From: Gammaproteobacteria bacterium 45_16_T64 | GTDB taxonomy: Bacteria; Pseudomonadota; Gammaproteobacteria; Pseudomonadales; Ketobacteraceae | Reading direction: 5' to 3' | NCBI GenBank assembly: GCA_002162955.1 | Contig: MABD01000024.1 | Span: 1-64,000 of the forward strand | DNA: 64,000 bases | In this document: positions 40,801 to 50,810 of the stretch, piece after piece | Layout of the letters: the number at the start of each line of letters is the position of its first letter | How positions within the stretch are numbered: the first letter of the stretch is position 1 | Program-made: the position numbers and the translations under genes | Notes under the pieces: generated by a model | Seen by the model: only the letters and a program-made list of their open reading frames with translations | Database searches by the model: none | Told to the model about the DNA's origin: nothing

Positions 40801-43015
40801 GAGTCATTGGAAGGAGCCGATCCGTTCTGTTTTTCCGTTATTAAAACGAGGTTATGATAATTGTTTGGCGCTGGGGGAGTTACGCTTTGCCTGCTACATA
40901 CATTTGTTTTCGTTTTGGCAACGGCTAGAGGCATTGGATGACTTGGCTCAGCTTAAGGATGAGTATGTCGCCGCACTGCACTTTATTGAAAACGTCAAAG
41001 ATGATGATGCGATAGGGCAAGCTAAAATCATACTGGCCAGTATCAATAGCCTGGCCTGTGAGGGCGGTGGTCCATTGTTGGTATATGAAGATTTCGTTGA
41101 ACATGATTATTCATCGATGTTGGAGAAAAAACAGTATATCTACGGTCTGTGTAGTTTTCATATTACGAAATTAGTGATGTGTTTTACCTATGGTGATTTT
41201 CAACAGGCGTGGTTTCATGCGCAGTGTGCCGAGGATACGTTAGAGTGCTGTCTTGGATTGTATAGCCTAGCCGAGCATAGTCACTATACGTATTTGACGT
41301 TAGCCCAGCTTATTTTGGATGCCGAAGGGGAAGAGAAACTGGTTATGCAAGAGATCATGTCGGCCAAGCTAGCGGTCATGCGTTTTTGGTCTGATCATGC
41401 ACCAGAGAATTATTTACATAAACTGAATATGATGGAAGCAGAAGAGGCTCGTCTTAAAGGTGATGTGTTGGGGTGTTTGTCTTTTTATGAAAAAGCTGCC
41501 CACAATGCTGAGGTGAGTGGTTATACAAAGGACCGTGCTTTGAATGAAGAGTTGTGCGCAGGATTTTGGTTGCAACAAGGCAAACCAGGTTACGCTGAGG
41601 TACATTATAGAGAAGCGAGAAATCTGTATAACTACTGGGGGGCTGTAGGGAAGGTGAAGTCCATGGACGTGATGCTGCCAAACCTGGCTGATTCTTCGAC
41701 CTATTCAAATGGACAGTCAGAGACAGTGAGTTTTGATCAAAACCAGACCTCATCGACAGTATTGGATATTATGGCGGTAATGAAGGCTGCCCAATCAATT
41801 TCTGGGAATATTGTATACGATGAACTTGCGAGTAATTTGGTTGATGTGGTGATCGAAAGTGCGGGCGCGCAAAAAGGGGTGTTGGTGCTTAAACGGATCG
41901 ATGATCTTGTGATAGAAGCGGTGTCTTGTGTTGATGATTTTCGTGTGGATATGAACTCGATGTCTCTAGATAGTAAAGCGGCGAATCAGCTATTACCGGT
42001 TGAAGTCATACTGTATGTCGCTCGAACCGGTGAAGATGTAGCATTTGATAATGCTGAAGAGTGTGTTCAGTTTTCGGGGTCAGAGTATTTAACACGAGTT
42101 AAACCGAAGTCCTTGTTGTGTATACCTATCTCATTTCGGGATGGCGTGAGCGGTGTTATATATTTGGAAAATCGGATTGCGGAAGGGGTTTTTTCAAAAG
42201 AGCGGCGCCTTGTTTTAGAGGCACTTGCATCGCAGGCGGCGATCTCGTTGGAGAATGCGAGACTGTACCGTGAATTATTTGATTCGAATAACCTGTTAGA
42301 GCAGCGAGTTGAGGAACGTACAGCTCAGCTTGAGGATCTTAATGAAGAGTTATCTGCCTTTAGCCATACGGTCTCTCATGATTTGCGAGCGCCACTGCGG
42401 GGAATGCAGGGTTTGAGTTCAATATTGCTGGAGGATTATTCAGACAAGCTAGATGCCGAAGGTCAACACTTGTTGCACGAAATTACTAGAGCCTCTCAGC
42501 GGATGACGAGCTTAATTAATGGGCTGTTGGCGTTGTCGAAACTTCAACACCAACAGTTAGAGGTAGAGGGTGTTTCATTAAGTACGTTAGCGATGGAAAT
42601 TGATAGTAGCCTTCGGCTTCAGTTTCCTGATCAGCAAGTGCAGTTTTCATATTCTGACAATGTGATGGTGAGAGGCGATGAAAGAATGCTGTTTAGCTTA
42701 TTGGAGAACTTGCTCAGTAATGCTTGGAAATATTCTCGAAATAGGGACGTTGCAGAGGTGGAGTTTGGCCGGCAGCAGATAGACGATCGAGCCGTCTATT
42801 TTCTAAAGGATAATGGTGCTGGTTTTAATATGGATTATGCCGATAAGCTGTTTGTTGCTTTTCAGCGCTTACACATAGAATCTGATTTTCCTGGACTGGG
42901 TATTGGACTTGCCACGGTTAAGCGTATCGTTGAGAGGCATAAGGGAAAGGTATGGGCTGATGGCGTGGTTGGCGTAGGTGCAACAATCTATTTTACCTTG
43001 GGGGACGATGTTTAA
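37808..43015 (+). CDS. Serine/threonine kinase - AAA ATPase - GAF - histidine kinase fusion protein
   Basis: This 1735-residue signalling protein combines several modules. Residues about 8-265 are a Ser/Thr kinase (catalytic IHKDICPENIII with Asp129; DFG at 148-150; YLSPEQTGRMNRFVDYRTD activation/APE region). About 300-560 is an AAA/NTPase region (P-loop GYSGVGKSAL with Lys335, later FLDDLQWAD). About 600-1290 are helical TPR-like repeats, and about 1315-1490 a GAF domain. The C-terminus is a histidine kinase: phospho-acceptor VSHDLRAP with His1524, ENLLSNAWKYS, DNGAGF, GIGLATVKRIVE. There is no receiver domain, so it must pass phosphate to a separate partner. HKD replaces the usual HRD but keeps Asp. 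Both ATGs at 37808 and 37811 are possible. Confidence 0.9.
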   Translation: MMHVISGYQINELLYQSERTIVYRAIQDDTAQPVVIKLLNAINLGVEDLLRFKREFSLARKFTSTSIIKVFALETYKDGVYIVMEDVGGVSLLQLLSYGPLGVDQFLSVAQSITDAVVAIHQQKLIHKDICPENIIIDPETNLIKIIDFGIASELFLENQEAINPDCLEGTLDYLSPEQTGRMNRFVDYRTDLYALGITFYHMLTGAPPFAMRDAMGMVHAHIAKIPEPVNQKQESVPEVVADIVAKLMSKTAEERYQSAVGLKYDLVQCSSQWKACGKITPFELAQKDASGVFSIPQKLYGRGSEVDLLMSAFDRVAKGATEMLLVAGYSGVGKSALIQEVHKPIVAKRGYFIAGKFDQILRNIPYSALTQAFRDLMKQLLSESDASLCQWKSLLLVALGKEGQVIIDLIPELELVVGKQPNVPLLGPQEAQNRFNFTFQSLVSVFAKAGHPLVIFLDDLQWADSATLHLLIQMLPNSDRRSLLFIGAYRNNEVDEYHAFSRACREILGQGTTVQTLELAPLDSVALSEMISDVVGCSVDQVSQLSHLTMDKTQGNPFFVNQFLKRLFQDHLIIFNSRIGRWLWDIGEIEKRDITSNVVELMIEKIRQLPAGTQKAINLGACIGNTFELMTLALACQEPLYRLVRLLWPALELGLLVASGDNHKLLKIMEEGDDASWINQRLHFHHDRIQQAAYEIVDQQGRELNHSTIGQLLLASLSEQALEDKLFSVVGQLNDGARLIVTEEQRVELARLNVRAGKKARSATAYGPALTYFCSARELLPELMWGDCYELTFDLYIAMAECKYLEGDLQGAEIDFDEALKNAKSKYDECDVYVQKLVLFFTQNKYVESIEMGLEALRLFELDLSVEPQDSDIAEAVVAVKKAQGTRSFSEVLSFPKSSNHDGAVIMRILIELGPSAYMAKPKLLLVMVSKMVEMTFQQGLYEESSFGFGGYSLVLSGVLSDLEAAYQTGEVSLELIQYYGGTRLEGRVQMLFTAFTSHWKEPIRSVFPLLKRGYDNCLALGELRFACYIHLFSFWQRLEALDDLAQLKDEYVAALHFIENVKDDDAIGQAKIILASINSLACEGGGPLLVYEDFVEHDYSSMLEKKQYIYGLCSFHITKLVMCFTYGDFQQAWFHAQCAEDTLECCLGLYSLAEHSHYTYLTLAQLILDAEGEEKLVMQEIMSAKLAVMRFWSDHAPENYLHKLNMMEAEEARLKGDVLGCLSFYEKAAHNAEVSGYTKDRALNEELCAGFWLQQGKPGYAEVHYREARNLYNYWGAVGKVKSMDVMLPNLADSSTYSNGQSETVSFDQNQTSSTVLDIMAVMKAAQSISGNIVYDELASNLVDVVIESAGAQKGVLVLKRIDDLVIEAVSCVDDFRVDMNSMSLDSKAANQLLPVEVILYVARTGEDVAFDNAEECVQFSGSEYLTRVKPKSLLCIPISFRDGVSGVIYLENRIAEGVFSKERRLVLEALASQAAISLENARLYRELFDSNNLLEQRVEERTAQLEDLNEELSAFSHTVSHDLRAPLRGMQGLSSILLEDYSDKLDAEGQHLLHEITRASQRMTSLINGLLALSKLQHQQLEVEGVSLSTLAMEIDSSLRLQFPDQQVQFSYSDNVMVRGDERMLFSLLENLLSNAWKYSRNRDVAEVEFGRQQIDDRAVYFLKDNGAGFNMDYADKLFVAFQRLHIESDFPGLGIGLATVKRIVERHKGKVWADGVVGVGATIYFTLGDDV

Positions 43016-43060
43016 GTCATCCCTCCGAACAATGCCGTGTAATTTAGGTGACATATATCG

Positions 43061-44020
43061 TTATTGGCTTTTGCCTCTCTGTTGGTAGAGATGCTCTATG
43101 AGCGCGACGGCTTTTGGGTAGGTTTGTATCCAGCGTTCGATATCATTGAGCATTGCCGGTGGAAGTACTGCATGTTTGAGTTCAACCCCATCGGCTTTTC
43201 CTCCGCCATAACCTTCTGGAAGAAGCCATAGCCCTGATATCGCAGCAAAGGATATATCGGTGTAATTGTAGGAGGTGCTCTCCACGTTATTGCCAAGAAT
43301 AGAGAGTTGATCGTTTTCAAGATTTTGTTCTACGTCCAACAAGAAAGCTTCTATTTTCTCCGTTGCACGGGCAAAGCTTCTGGTGCTAATCCTAAATGCT
43401 TTGCGAATAAGAAATCGCAGGATTGGGAATAGAGTGAGCACTGCATAACGTTGCCATGCGGGCAATTGCGGGCAATTTCTACCCCACAAATGCAGCGAGA
43501 GGGCCTTGTTTTCTAGCAGATGATAGTAGCCCCATACTTGCAAATTAACGCCGTAGCGATCAATTTTGGCCTCTAGCGCCAGACGCTCAGGTGTAGGGGT
43601 GAGGAATTGGGTCTTTTCGGGCGAAATCGCGCTATATCGCCCCCAAAGATAGCGAAGAATGTCGGGAGAATTCCCAATGCTGGATCGGGTTGCACCAGTA
43701 TGAATACGTAATTGTGGCACGGTGCGACCAGTGAAAAATATACCTAATGTACCACCTGCCGCTCGCTCGGTGTATTCGATGTCCATAATATCCATGCACC
43801 AACGAACCTTTTCGACGAAGTGGCTGGCGGATATGGTATCTAATTGCAGCTCCGGAACGGGAACCGGTTTTAGCAAAGCGCTAAGGGATATTCCCCAGCG
43901 CCAAAGGAGGGTGAGTGCAATGATGAATAACGTACAGCCAACGGTGATATCCCACCATGCGACAAGCAAGGGCAGGGTTAGGAGAAAAAGTACATAGAAC
44001 AGTAGTCGATTACCAGTCAT
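43061..44020 (-). CDS. Membrane-anchored glutathione S-transferase-like protein
   Basis: This 319-residue protein has two N-terminal membrane helices (LLFYVLFLLTLPLLVAWW, TLFIIALTLLWRW). From about residue 60 there is a thioredoxin-fold GST N-domain (TISASHFVEKVRWCMDIMD, TVPQLRIHTGATRSSIGNS with the cis-Pro and Ser of the GSH site), then an all-helical C-domain (EAKIDRYGVNLQVWGYYHLL, later DISFAAISGLWLLPEG). Such proteins are uncommon relatives of cytosolic GSTs. Function is unknown; conjugation or an anchoring role at the membrane is possible. It is separated from gltD by a strong terminator. Confidence 0.65.
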   Translation of the reverse strand: MTGNRLLFYVLFLLTLPLLVAWWDITVGCTLFIIALTLLWRWGISLSALLKPVPVPELQLDTISASHFVEKVRWCMDIMDIEYTERAAGGTLGIFFTGRTVPQLRIHTGATRSSIGNSPDILRYLWGRYSAISPEKTQFLTPTPERLALEAKIDRYGVNLQVWGYYHLLENKALSLHLWGRNCPQLPAWQRYAVLTLFPILRFLIRKAFRISTRSFARATEKIEAFLLDVEQNLENDQLSILGNNVESTSYNYTDISFAAISGLWLLPEGYGGGKADGVELKHAVLPPAMLNDIERWIQTYPKAVALIEHLYQQRGKSQ

Positions 44021-44072
44021 CGGTGAGCCTAAGGAATGATAGTGGGCGGTGTTGCGATGTTAGCTTTCTTTC

Positions 44073-44113
44073 AAGCATAAAAAAACCGCCTAGTTGGCGG
44101 TTTTTTTATGCTT
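44073..44113. terminator. Strong bidirectional terminator downstream of gltD
   Basis: AAGCATAAAAAAACCGCC (44073-44090) and its perfect reverse complement (44096-44113) enclose tagtt. The stem's A/T flanks give T runs on both strands. It ends the gltB-gltD message and insulates the GST-like gene. Confidence 0.9.
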
Positions 44114-44144
44114 GCGACAAGGTTCGTAGGAACCTGTTAGCATT

Positions 44145-45632
44145 TTATGGCAAGTAGCTGTTACCCATGAGGTAGGTGTCTACTTCACGTGCAGCGCGAC
44201 GACCTTCGTCGATACCCCATACGATCAAGCTTTGGCCACGACGACCATCACCTGCGGCAAAAATGCCAGGCTTGCTGGTGGCGAACTTGTCATAATCCGC
44301 TTTGATATTGGAGCGAGGATCTTTTTCCAAACCGAATTGATCTACCAGGCCGCCTTCAGGACCCATAAAGCCCATTGCCAATAACACAATGTCTGCTGGG
44401 TGTGCTTTTTCGCTACCAGGAATTTCTTTAGGAACCATTTGTCCCTCTGGTGTGCGCTGCCATTCGATTTCAACAGTATGAACGGCTTTAACATTGCCAT
44501 TACCATCGCTTTCGATCTTCTTGGTCATAACCAGGTATTTACGAGGATCATCACCTTGAATGGCAATGGATTCTTCTTGGCCATAATCAACTAACAAGCG
44601 CTTAGGCCATTGAGGCCAAGGGTTGTTGTCAGCACGCTCTTCAGGAGGGCGCGGCATAATCTCAAGCTGGATAACGCTTTCGCATTTATGACGCAGAGAT
44701 GTGCCCACACAGTCGGTTCCGGTATCACCACCGCCGATGACAACAACATTCTTGCCTTCAGCGTTAATAAAGTTACCGTCTTCATGATTGCTATCAAGCA
44801 GGCTCTTGGTGTTCGCCTTCAAGAAGTTCATTGCGAAGTGAATACCGTTAAGGTCACGACCTTCTGTTGGCAGGTCGCGAGGTACAGTGGCGCCTACACA
44901 TAGGACAACAGCATCAAATTCACTTTCAATTTTTTCCGCAGAGATATCTTTACCGATCTCGGTATTGGTGACAAAGTTAATGCCTTCTTCAGCCAAGATA
45001 TCAACACGACGCTGCACGATTTCTTTTTGCAGCTTCATGTTTGGAATACCGTACATGAGAAGTCCACCGATACGATCGGCGCGCTCATAAACGGTGACCA
45101 AGTGACCTGCTTTATTCAATTGAGCCGCGGCAGCGAGGCCTGAAGGGCCGGAGCCTACAACTGCGACAGTTTTACCGGTACGCTTTTCTGGAGGTGTAGG
45201 AACAACCCAACCTTCTTTAAATGCACGGTCAATAATGGCAACTTCATGATGTTTAATAGTAACGGGGTCAGCATTAATACCTAATACACATGCCCCTTCA
45301 CAAGGAGCAGGGCATACGCGCCCAGTGAATTCAGGGAAGTTATTTGTTTTGTGAAGCAATTGAATTGCTTCTTTCCAGCGCCCTTTGTAAACAAGGTCAT
45401 TCCAATCTGGGATGAGGTTGTTTACGGGGCAACCTGCGACAGCTGGCGCATACTGAGAGACTGCTGATTGGCAAAATGGTACGCCGCAATCCATGCATCG
45501 AGATGCTTGTTCTTGGATGTCGGAAGGTTCCATGTGCTCATGTACTTCTTGCCAATCGATCAAGCGCTTAGATGGATTGCGGTCTTCTGGCAAGGCTCTT
45601 TCTACGTGTAAAAATCCAGTGGGATTTCCCAT
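44145..45632 (-). CDS. gltD: Glutamate synthase (NADPH) small subunit
   Basis: This 495-residue protein has the N-terminal cysteine set for two [4Fe-4S] clusters ([29 protein letters not shown]). The FAD-binding motif [17 protein letters not shown] is near residue 160, a second nucleotide motif [15 protein letters not shown] is near 300, and the closing block [19 protein letters not shown] is present. It takes electrons from NADPH and passes them to GltB. Start at 45632 follows gltB by 20 bases with aggag upstream, so the genes form one operon. Confidence 0.97.
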   Translation of the reverse strand: MGNPTGFLHVERALPEDRNPSKRLIDWQEVHEHMEPSDIQEQASRCMDCGVPFCQSAVSQYAPAVAGCPVNNLIPDWNDLVYKGRWKEAIQLLHKTNNFPEFTGRVCPAPCEGACVLGINADPVTIKHHEVAIIDRAFKEGWVVPTPPEKRTGKTVAVVGSGPSGLAAAAQLNKAGHLVTVYERADRIGGLLMYGIPNMKLQKEIVQRRVDILAEEGINFVTNTEIGKDISAEKIESEFDAVVLCVGATVPRDLPTEGRDLNGIHFAMNFLKANTKSLLDSNHEDGNFINAEGKNVVVIGGGDTGTDCVGTSLRHKCESVIQLEIMPRPPEERADNNPWPQWPKRLLVDYGQEESIAIQGDDPRKYLVMTKKIESDGNGNVKAVHTVEIEWQRTPEGQMVPKEIPGSEKAHPADIVLLAMGFMGPEGGLVDQFGLEKDPRSNIKADYDKFATSKPGIFAAGDGRRGQSLIVWGIDEGRRAAREVDTYLMGNSYLP

Positions 45633-45652
45633 TATAATTTCTCCTATTCAGC

Positions 45653-48600
45653 TTACGCTTTTTTTGCAGCCAGATTGTTAAGGTGCATATCGAAAGCTTC
45701 GACCGCTATGTCGTACTCAGACTCGAATTTGCCAGTGTTACGGGCTTGTGTCATATAGCTCTGCATTTGCTTGAAATCGACAGGCATGACCTTAACGAAT
45801 CGCTTGATAGCGCCGTCCCAATCAGCCAGAAGTTCTTCAGCAACATCAGAATCTGTGTTGTCTTTATGTTCAGTGATCAGAACCTTCAGTGCTGCAATTT
45901 CGTCAGCATCTTCGAGGGTCTCTAACTCAACCATTTCCATGTTGCACTTGCTGGCAAAGTCTTTCTTATCATCCAGTACGTAAGCAATACCACCAGACAT
46001 ACCGGCAGCGAAGTTACGGCCTGTCTCACCAAGAACGATAGCCATTCCGCCGGTCATATATTCACAACCGTGATCGCCAACACCTTCAACAATGGCGGTA
46101 GCTCCTGAGTTACGTACACAGAAGCGTTCACCTGCAATACCGCGAATGTAAGCTTTACCGCCAGTGGCGCCAAAGAATGCTACGTTACCAATCAGGATGT
46201 TCTCTCTAGGAGCGAATGGGGCATTCTTAGCGGGGTAAACCACTAAATTGGCTCCAGATAAACCCTTACCAAAGTAATCGTTCGCATCGCCTTCTAATTC
46301 GAAGCGAAGTCCTTTAGCAGAGAAGCAACCAAAGCTCTGTCCGGCTGAACCATTAAACTTAACGTTAATCGTGCCATCGGGTAGGCCATCAGCTTCGTAT
46401 TTCTTGGAGACTTCATTAGAAAGCATGGCGCCGATAGTACGGTCAGTATTCACGACATCGTACTCAAGATTCACTGGCGTTTTGTTTTCTATGGCGTCTT
46501 TAGCGTCTTTCATCATCTTACGATCCACGATTTCGTGGATAAGATGCTTTTGTTCAGTGGAGCAGTAAAGCGTTTCATTTGGCGCGCACTTCTCTTTGTA
46601 GAGCAGTGGGGCAAGATCAACACCTTTGTACTTCCAGTGGTCAACGTCTTGGCGAGGTTTCAAGCATTGCGTCTGACCGACCATCTCTTCGATAGAGCGG
46701 AAGCCTAGTTCTGCCATGATCTCACGTAACCCTTCAGCCATCATGGTGAAGAAGTTAACCACGATGTCTGCGCGGCCATTAAATCGGCTACGTAGCTCTT
46801 TATCTTGTGTTGCGATACCCACGGGGCAAGTGTTGAGATGACACTTACGCATCATGATACAGCCTTCAACAACCAATGCAGTGGTCGCCATTCCCCACTC
46901 TTCAGCACCCAGTAAGGTTGCAATTGCAAGGTCACGTGGGGTTTTTAGCTGTCCATCGGTTTGTACCGTGATACGGCTACGGAGTTTGTTACGTACCAAT
47001 GTTTGGTGAGTTTCCGCTAGACCGAGCTCCCAAGGAAGACCAGCATGTTTGATGGAACTGAGTGGCGATGCACCGGTACCACCATCGTGTCCAGCAATAA
47101 GGACAACGTCAGCGTAACCTTTACATACACCTGAAGCGATGGTTCCTACACCGGCTTCTGATACCAATTTAACGTTAACGCGTGCTTCACGGTTAGCGTT
47201 CTTCAAGTCGTAGATTAGCTGAGACAAATCTTCGATTGAGTAGATATCGTGATGTGGAGGAGGGGATATCAATCCAACACCTGGGGTCGAGCCACGAGTC
47301 TTGCCGATCCATGCGTCAACTTTGTGCCCTGGAAGTTGGCCACCTTCTCCAGGCTTCGCGCCCTGAGCCATCTTGATTTGTAACTCGTCAGCATTCGCAA
47401 GGTAATGGCTGGTCACACCGAAGCGACCAGAAGCAACCTGTTTAATACGTGACTTCATCGAGTCACCATTTTCCATGGGCTTAAAGCGGATTGGATCTTC
47501 ACCACCTTCACCGCTGTTGCTCTTGCCGCCGATGCGGTTCATCGCAATGGCTAGCGTGGTATGCGCTTCCCATGAAATCGAACCGAAGGACATTGCACCT
47601 GATGCAAAACGCTTGAAAATATTCTCGATTGGTTCCACTTCATCGATAGAAATGGATTTTTGATCGGAATTAAATTCCAATAGGCCGCGTAGGGTGTAAG
47701 CGTCTTTGGCTTGGTCGTCTACAACCTTGGCATATTCTTTAAACTGCTTGGTGTCATTACTCGCAGTTGAATGTTGTAACAAACGTACAACGGTAGGGCT
47801 GAATAGGTGCTTCTCGCCATCATGTCTCCAGGCGTAATCACCACCAGATTTCAATAGATTGTCTACAGCAATTCTGTTCTCTGGAACAAAGCCATCGCGG
47901 TGACGCAATAATGCTTCTTGAGCAATTTGATCCAAGCTGACGCCCTGGATTCGGCTTACTGTGCCGGTAAAGTAGGCATCCACTACGTCACTGTTGACAC
48001 CGAGAGCTTCAAAAATCTGAGCGCCCTGGTATGACTGTAACGTTGATATACCCATCTTAGAGAAGATTTTCAATAGACCGCTACTGACAGCCTTAACGTA
48101 TTTATCAACAACCTGTTCGTTGGTTAAGTCACTCTTGATAACGCTCTCATCACGAAGCGCGTACATGGTTTCGAGTGCAAGATACGGGTTAACTGCTGCT
48201 GCACCGTAGCCCAGAACTGTTGCAAAGTGGTGAGTCTCACGAATATCGGCGGACTCAACGATGATATCAACTTTCGCTCGTAAGCCTTCACGAATTAAAA
48301 AGTGATGTACAGCTGCAGTTGCAAGCAGTGAAGGGATCGCTGCGTGATCGGTATCTACTGCACGGTCGCTTAACACCAATAATGCGTAGCCATTGCTAAC
48401 GGCATCTCTTGCATACTGACAGATTTGATCAATTGCTGCTTTAAGCTCACCGGCATTGCCTGTGGCTTTAAAGATGATATCAATCGTTGTTGATTGAAGG
48501 TGGTCATGATCAATATGTTGAAGCTTTCTTAGTTCTTCGTTGGTCAATACTGGCTGTGCAATCTCAACTTTGTGACAATGCTTAGGCGTTTCTTCTAATA

Positions 48601-50260
48601 AGTTGTGTGACGCCCCCACGTATCCGCGTAAAGACATAACAAGTTCTTCACGAATAGGGTCGATCGGTGGGTTAGTTACTTGTGCAAACAACTGCTTAAA
48701 GTAGTGCGAAAGCTGCTGCGGACGATCAGATAATACGGCTAGCGGAGTATCGGTACCCATCGCACCAAGAGGCTCTTTACCAGTACCAACCATTTCAGCC
48801 AAGATCAGCTTAAGGTCCTCATTGCTGTAACCAAACGCTTTTTGCATTTTGGTTAGGTCGGACAATGGAGGTTGAGCAATTGAAGTCGTCGGAACGGGAA
48901 GTTCGCTAAGGACGATTTTATGTTCTGCAATCCACTCACCGTATGGTTGAGAAGAGCAGACTTCTGATTTAACTTCGTCATCACTGATGATGCGACCTTT
49001 TTCAAGATCGGCAACAAAAATCTTACCGGGTTGTAAGCGACCTTTCTTAACAACGGTTGATTGGTCAACACATAGTGCGCCGGTTTCGGAGCCCATGATC
49101 AGAGTGCCGTCGTCAGTTAAGAGGTAACGAGAAGGGCGTAGACCGTTTCTGTCTAAAGTCGCCCCAATCATTTTACCGTCAGTGAACGATATCGACGCTG
49201 GGCCATCCCACGGTTCCATAATACATGCATAGTACTCATAGAATGCACGTTTAACTGGGTCCATATCTTCTTGGCTTTGCCACGCTTCTGGCACCATCAT
49301 CATCATAACTTGTGCGAGTGGTCGACCGCTTAGCACAAGTAATTCGATGGCCATGTCCAAGTTTGCAGAATCAGAGTTGCTGCGATTACAAATCGGCATC
49401 AGCATTTCTAGTTCGGCATCGCTGAAATTAACGGATTTGTACATCGCTTCACGCGCGTTCATCCAGTTAATGTTGCCTTGTACCGTATTAATTTCACCAT
49501 TGTGTGAAAGGTAACGGAATGGCTGCGCACGATGCCATGCAGGAAAGGTGTTGGTTGAGAAGCGAGAATGGAACATTGCCATTGTGGTGGTAACGTCTTC
49601 ATTCTGAAGATCTAAATAGTACTTTCTCACCTGGGCTGTGGTGAATTGTCCTTTGTACACGATGGTACGAGAGGACATGGAAGCAATATAGAATTCATTT
49701 TGTTGTTTAGCGATGCTGCCGTTAATAGAGTGCGCAGTATATTTACGCAATACAAACAGCTTTCGCTCAAATTCCTGTTGTGGAAGATCTGCTGGCCTCT
49801 GAATAAATACCTGTTCGATCTGTGGCTCAGTCTCTACTGAGGCCGCACCAAGCATAGAATTGTCACCAGGGACTGCTCGATAACCTAATAAGGATAAGCC
49901 GAGCTTTTCAATGTTGGTGTTGAGAATCTTACGACAAGCTTCGGCTTGTTCTGGCTCTGATGGGAAAAAAGTCATCCCAACGCCATATTCGCCAAATGCA
50001 GGAAGCGCAAAACCTAGTTTGGTTGCTTCCGTTACAAAAAAGTCATGAGGAATCTGAAATAGAATACCTGCACCGTCACCGCTTTTTACATCAAAGCCGG
50101 TTCCACCACGGTGTTCCATGCATGTGAGCATGGTAAGTGCATTCTCAATAATATCATGGGACTGTTTGCCCTTCAGGTTGGCGACAAAGCCGATACCACA
50201 GCTGTCATGCTCGAATTCTGAGCGATACAAGCCACAAGACTTATTGCTAATGTTGGTCAT
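45653..50260 (-). CDS. gltB: Glutamate synthase (NADPH) large subunit
   Basis: This 1535-residue protein starts with a propeptide and the glutaminase nucleophile in EHDSCGIGF (Cys21 after removal). The class II amidotransferase domain extends to about 430. The central and FMN-binding domains extend to about 1250 with the [3Fe-4S] signature MRKCHLNTCPVGIATQ near residue 1140, and the GXGXG beta-helix domain ends the protein (YFGKGLSGANLVV, YMTGGMAIVLG). It converts glutamine plus 2-oxoglutarate to two glutamates, completing ammonium assimilation with glutamine synthetase. Full length is as expected. Confidence 0.98.
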   Translation of the reverse strand: MTNISNKSCGLYRSEFEHDSCGIGFVANLKGKQSHDIIENALTMLTCMEHRGGTGFDVKSGDGAGILFQIPHDFFVTEATKLGFALPAFGEYGVGMTFFPSEPEQAEACRKILNTNIEKLGLSLLGYRAVPGDNSMLGAASVETEPQIEQVFIQRPADLPQQEFERKLFVLRKYTAHSINGSIAKQQNEFYIASMSSRTIVYKGQFTTAQVRKYYLDLQNEDVTTTMAMFHSRFSTNTFPAWHRAQPFRYLSHNGEINTVQGNINWMNAREAMYKSVNFSDAELEMLMPICNRSNSDSANLDMAIELLVLSGRPLAQVMMMMVPEAWQSQEDMDPVKRAFYEYYACIMEPWDGPASISFTDGKMIGATLDRNGLRPSRYLLTDDGTLIMGSETGALCVDQSTVVKKGRLQPGKIFVADLEKGRIISDDEVKSEVCSSQPYGEWIAEHKIVLSELPVPTTSIAQPPLSDLTKMQKAFGYSNEDLKLILAEMVGTGKEPLGAMGTDTPLAVLSDRPQQLSHYFKQLFAQVTNPPIDPIREELVMSLRGYVGASHNLLEETPKHCHKVEIAQPVLTNEELRKLQHIDHDHLQSTTIDIIFKATGNAGELKAAIDQICQYARDAVSNGYALLVLSDRAVDTDHAAIPSLLATAAVHHFLIREGLRAKVDIIVESADIRETHHFATVLGYGAAAVNPYLALETMYALRDESVIKSDLTNEQVVDKYVKAVSSGLLKIFSKMGISTLQSYQGAQIFEALGVNSDVVDAYFTGTVSRIQGVSLDQIAQEALLRHRDGFVPENRIAVDNLLKSGGDYAWRHDGEKHLFSPTVVRLLQHSTASNDTKQFKEYAKVVDDQAKDAYTLRGLLEFNSDQKSISIDEVEPIENIFKRFASGAMSFGSISWEAHTTLAIAMNRIGGKSNSGEGGEDPIRFKPMENGDSMKSRIKQVASGRFGVTSHYLANADELQIKMAQGAKPGEGGQLPGHKVDAWIGKTRGSTPGVGLISPPPHHDIYSIEDLSQLIYDLKNANREARVNVKLVSEAGVGTIASGVCKGYADVVLIAGHDGGTGASPLSSIKHAGLPWELGLAETHQTLVRNKLRSRITVQTDGQLKTPRDLAIATLLGAEEWGMATTALVVEGCIMMRKCHLNTCPVGIATQDKELRSRFNGRADIVVNFFTMMAEGLREIMAELGFRSIEEMVGQTQCLKPRQDVDHWKYKGVDLAPLLYKEKCAPNETLYCSTEQKHLIHEIVDRKMMKDAKDAIENKTPVNLEYDVVNTDRTIGAMLSNEVSKKYEADGLPDGTINVKFNGSAGQSFGCFSAKGLRFELEGDANDYFGKGLSGANLVVYPAKNAPFAPRENILIGNVAFFGATGGKAYIRGIAGERFCVRNSGATAIVEGVGDHGCEYMTGGMAIVLGETGRNFAAGMSGGIAYVLDDKKDFASKCNMEMVELETLEDADEIAALKVLITEHKDNTDSDVAEELLADWDGAIKRFVKVMPVDFKQMQSYMTQARNTGKFESEYDIAVEAFDMHLNNLAAKKA

Positions 50261-50670
50261 TTAGAACTTCCTATATTGTGTAGCCATAACCTCTCGGTTG
50301 GGCTTACCCTCAAAAAATAGCCCTATCTTTTGTGGGGCTTAACTTGGCTTAGACTTCCACGTTGAGTCTAACGAATTGCATCCGTTTTGAAGCTCGCGCC
50401 TTATAAGTAGGGGGCTACAGACTAGAATGCAGTGTTTAAAATGCGAAAAAAGTGCCAACTAATTTGAACTTTTTATGAAGGCGTTCATCGCGTCCCCTTT
50501 GGGGGCGGGGGAGTATCTCATAAATCGGACCGATTCGACAAATTTCTTATGTTAGTTTATCGCGGAGGAGGGGGACGGTATATATTTTTAGGTTAAATAG
50601 TGTTCGAATTAGGTTGCGGGGTGTGTGGGTGCACCTTATTTGTGCGTCGAGGCACAGGCCTAGGGAAGTG
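50261..50670. other. Long intergenic leader region between divergent gltB and the arsenic operon
   Basis: No reading frame of note. A G-rich stretch (cccctttgggggcggggg) lies around 50491-50512. The region provides the upstream sequence and probable leader of gltB on the minus strand. I see no defined riboswitch or ncRNA in it. Confidence 0.45.
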
Positions 50671-50698
50671 TTGATATATTTGGTTAGCCAAATATAAT
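50671..50698 (+). promoter_or_regulatory. Sigma-70 promoter with embedded palindromic operator before the GAPDH-arsJ operon
   Basis: TTGATA (50671-50676) and TATAAT (50693-50698) are 16 bases apart. TATATTTGG (50675-50683) and CCAAATATA (50688-50696) form a perfect 9-base inverted repeat that fills the spacer and touches both hexamers. A protein bound here would block RNA polymerase, as ArsR repressors do. No arsR gene is in the window, so the repressor must be elsewhere or of another type. The leader to the GAPDH start is about 105 bases. Confidence 0.7.
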
Positions 50699-50810
50699 GC
50701 CGCCCATGAATATCATGGAACATGTGTCCTTATACAAGGCATTGTTATCATACCGTCATTTGTAGCCTTTATAGTTAATGGTCGGTGTATTGAGTATAGA
50801 GGGTTAGGGC

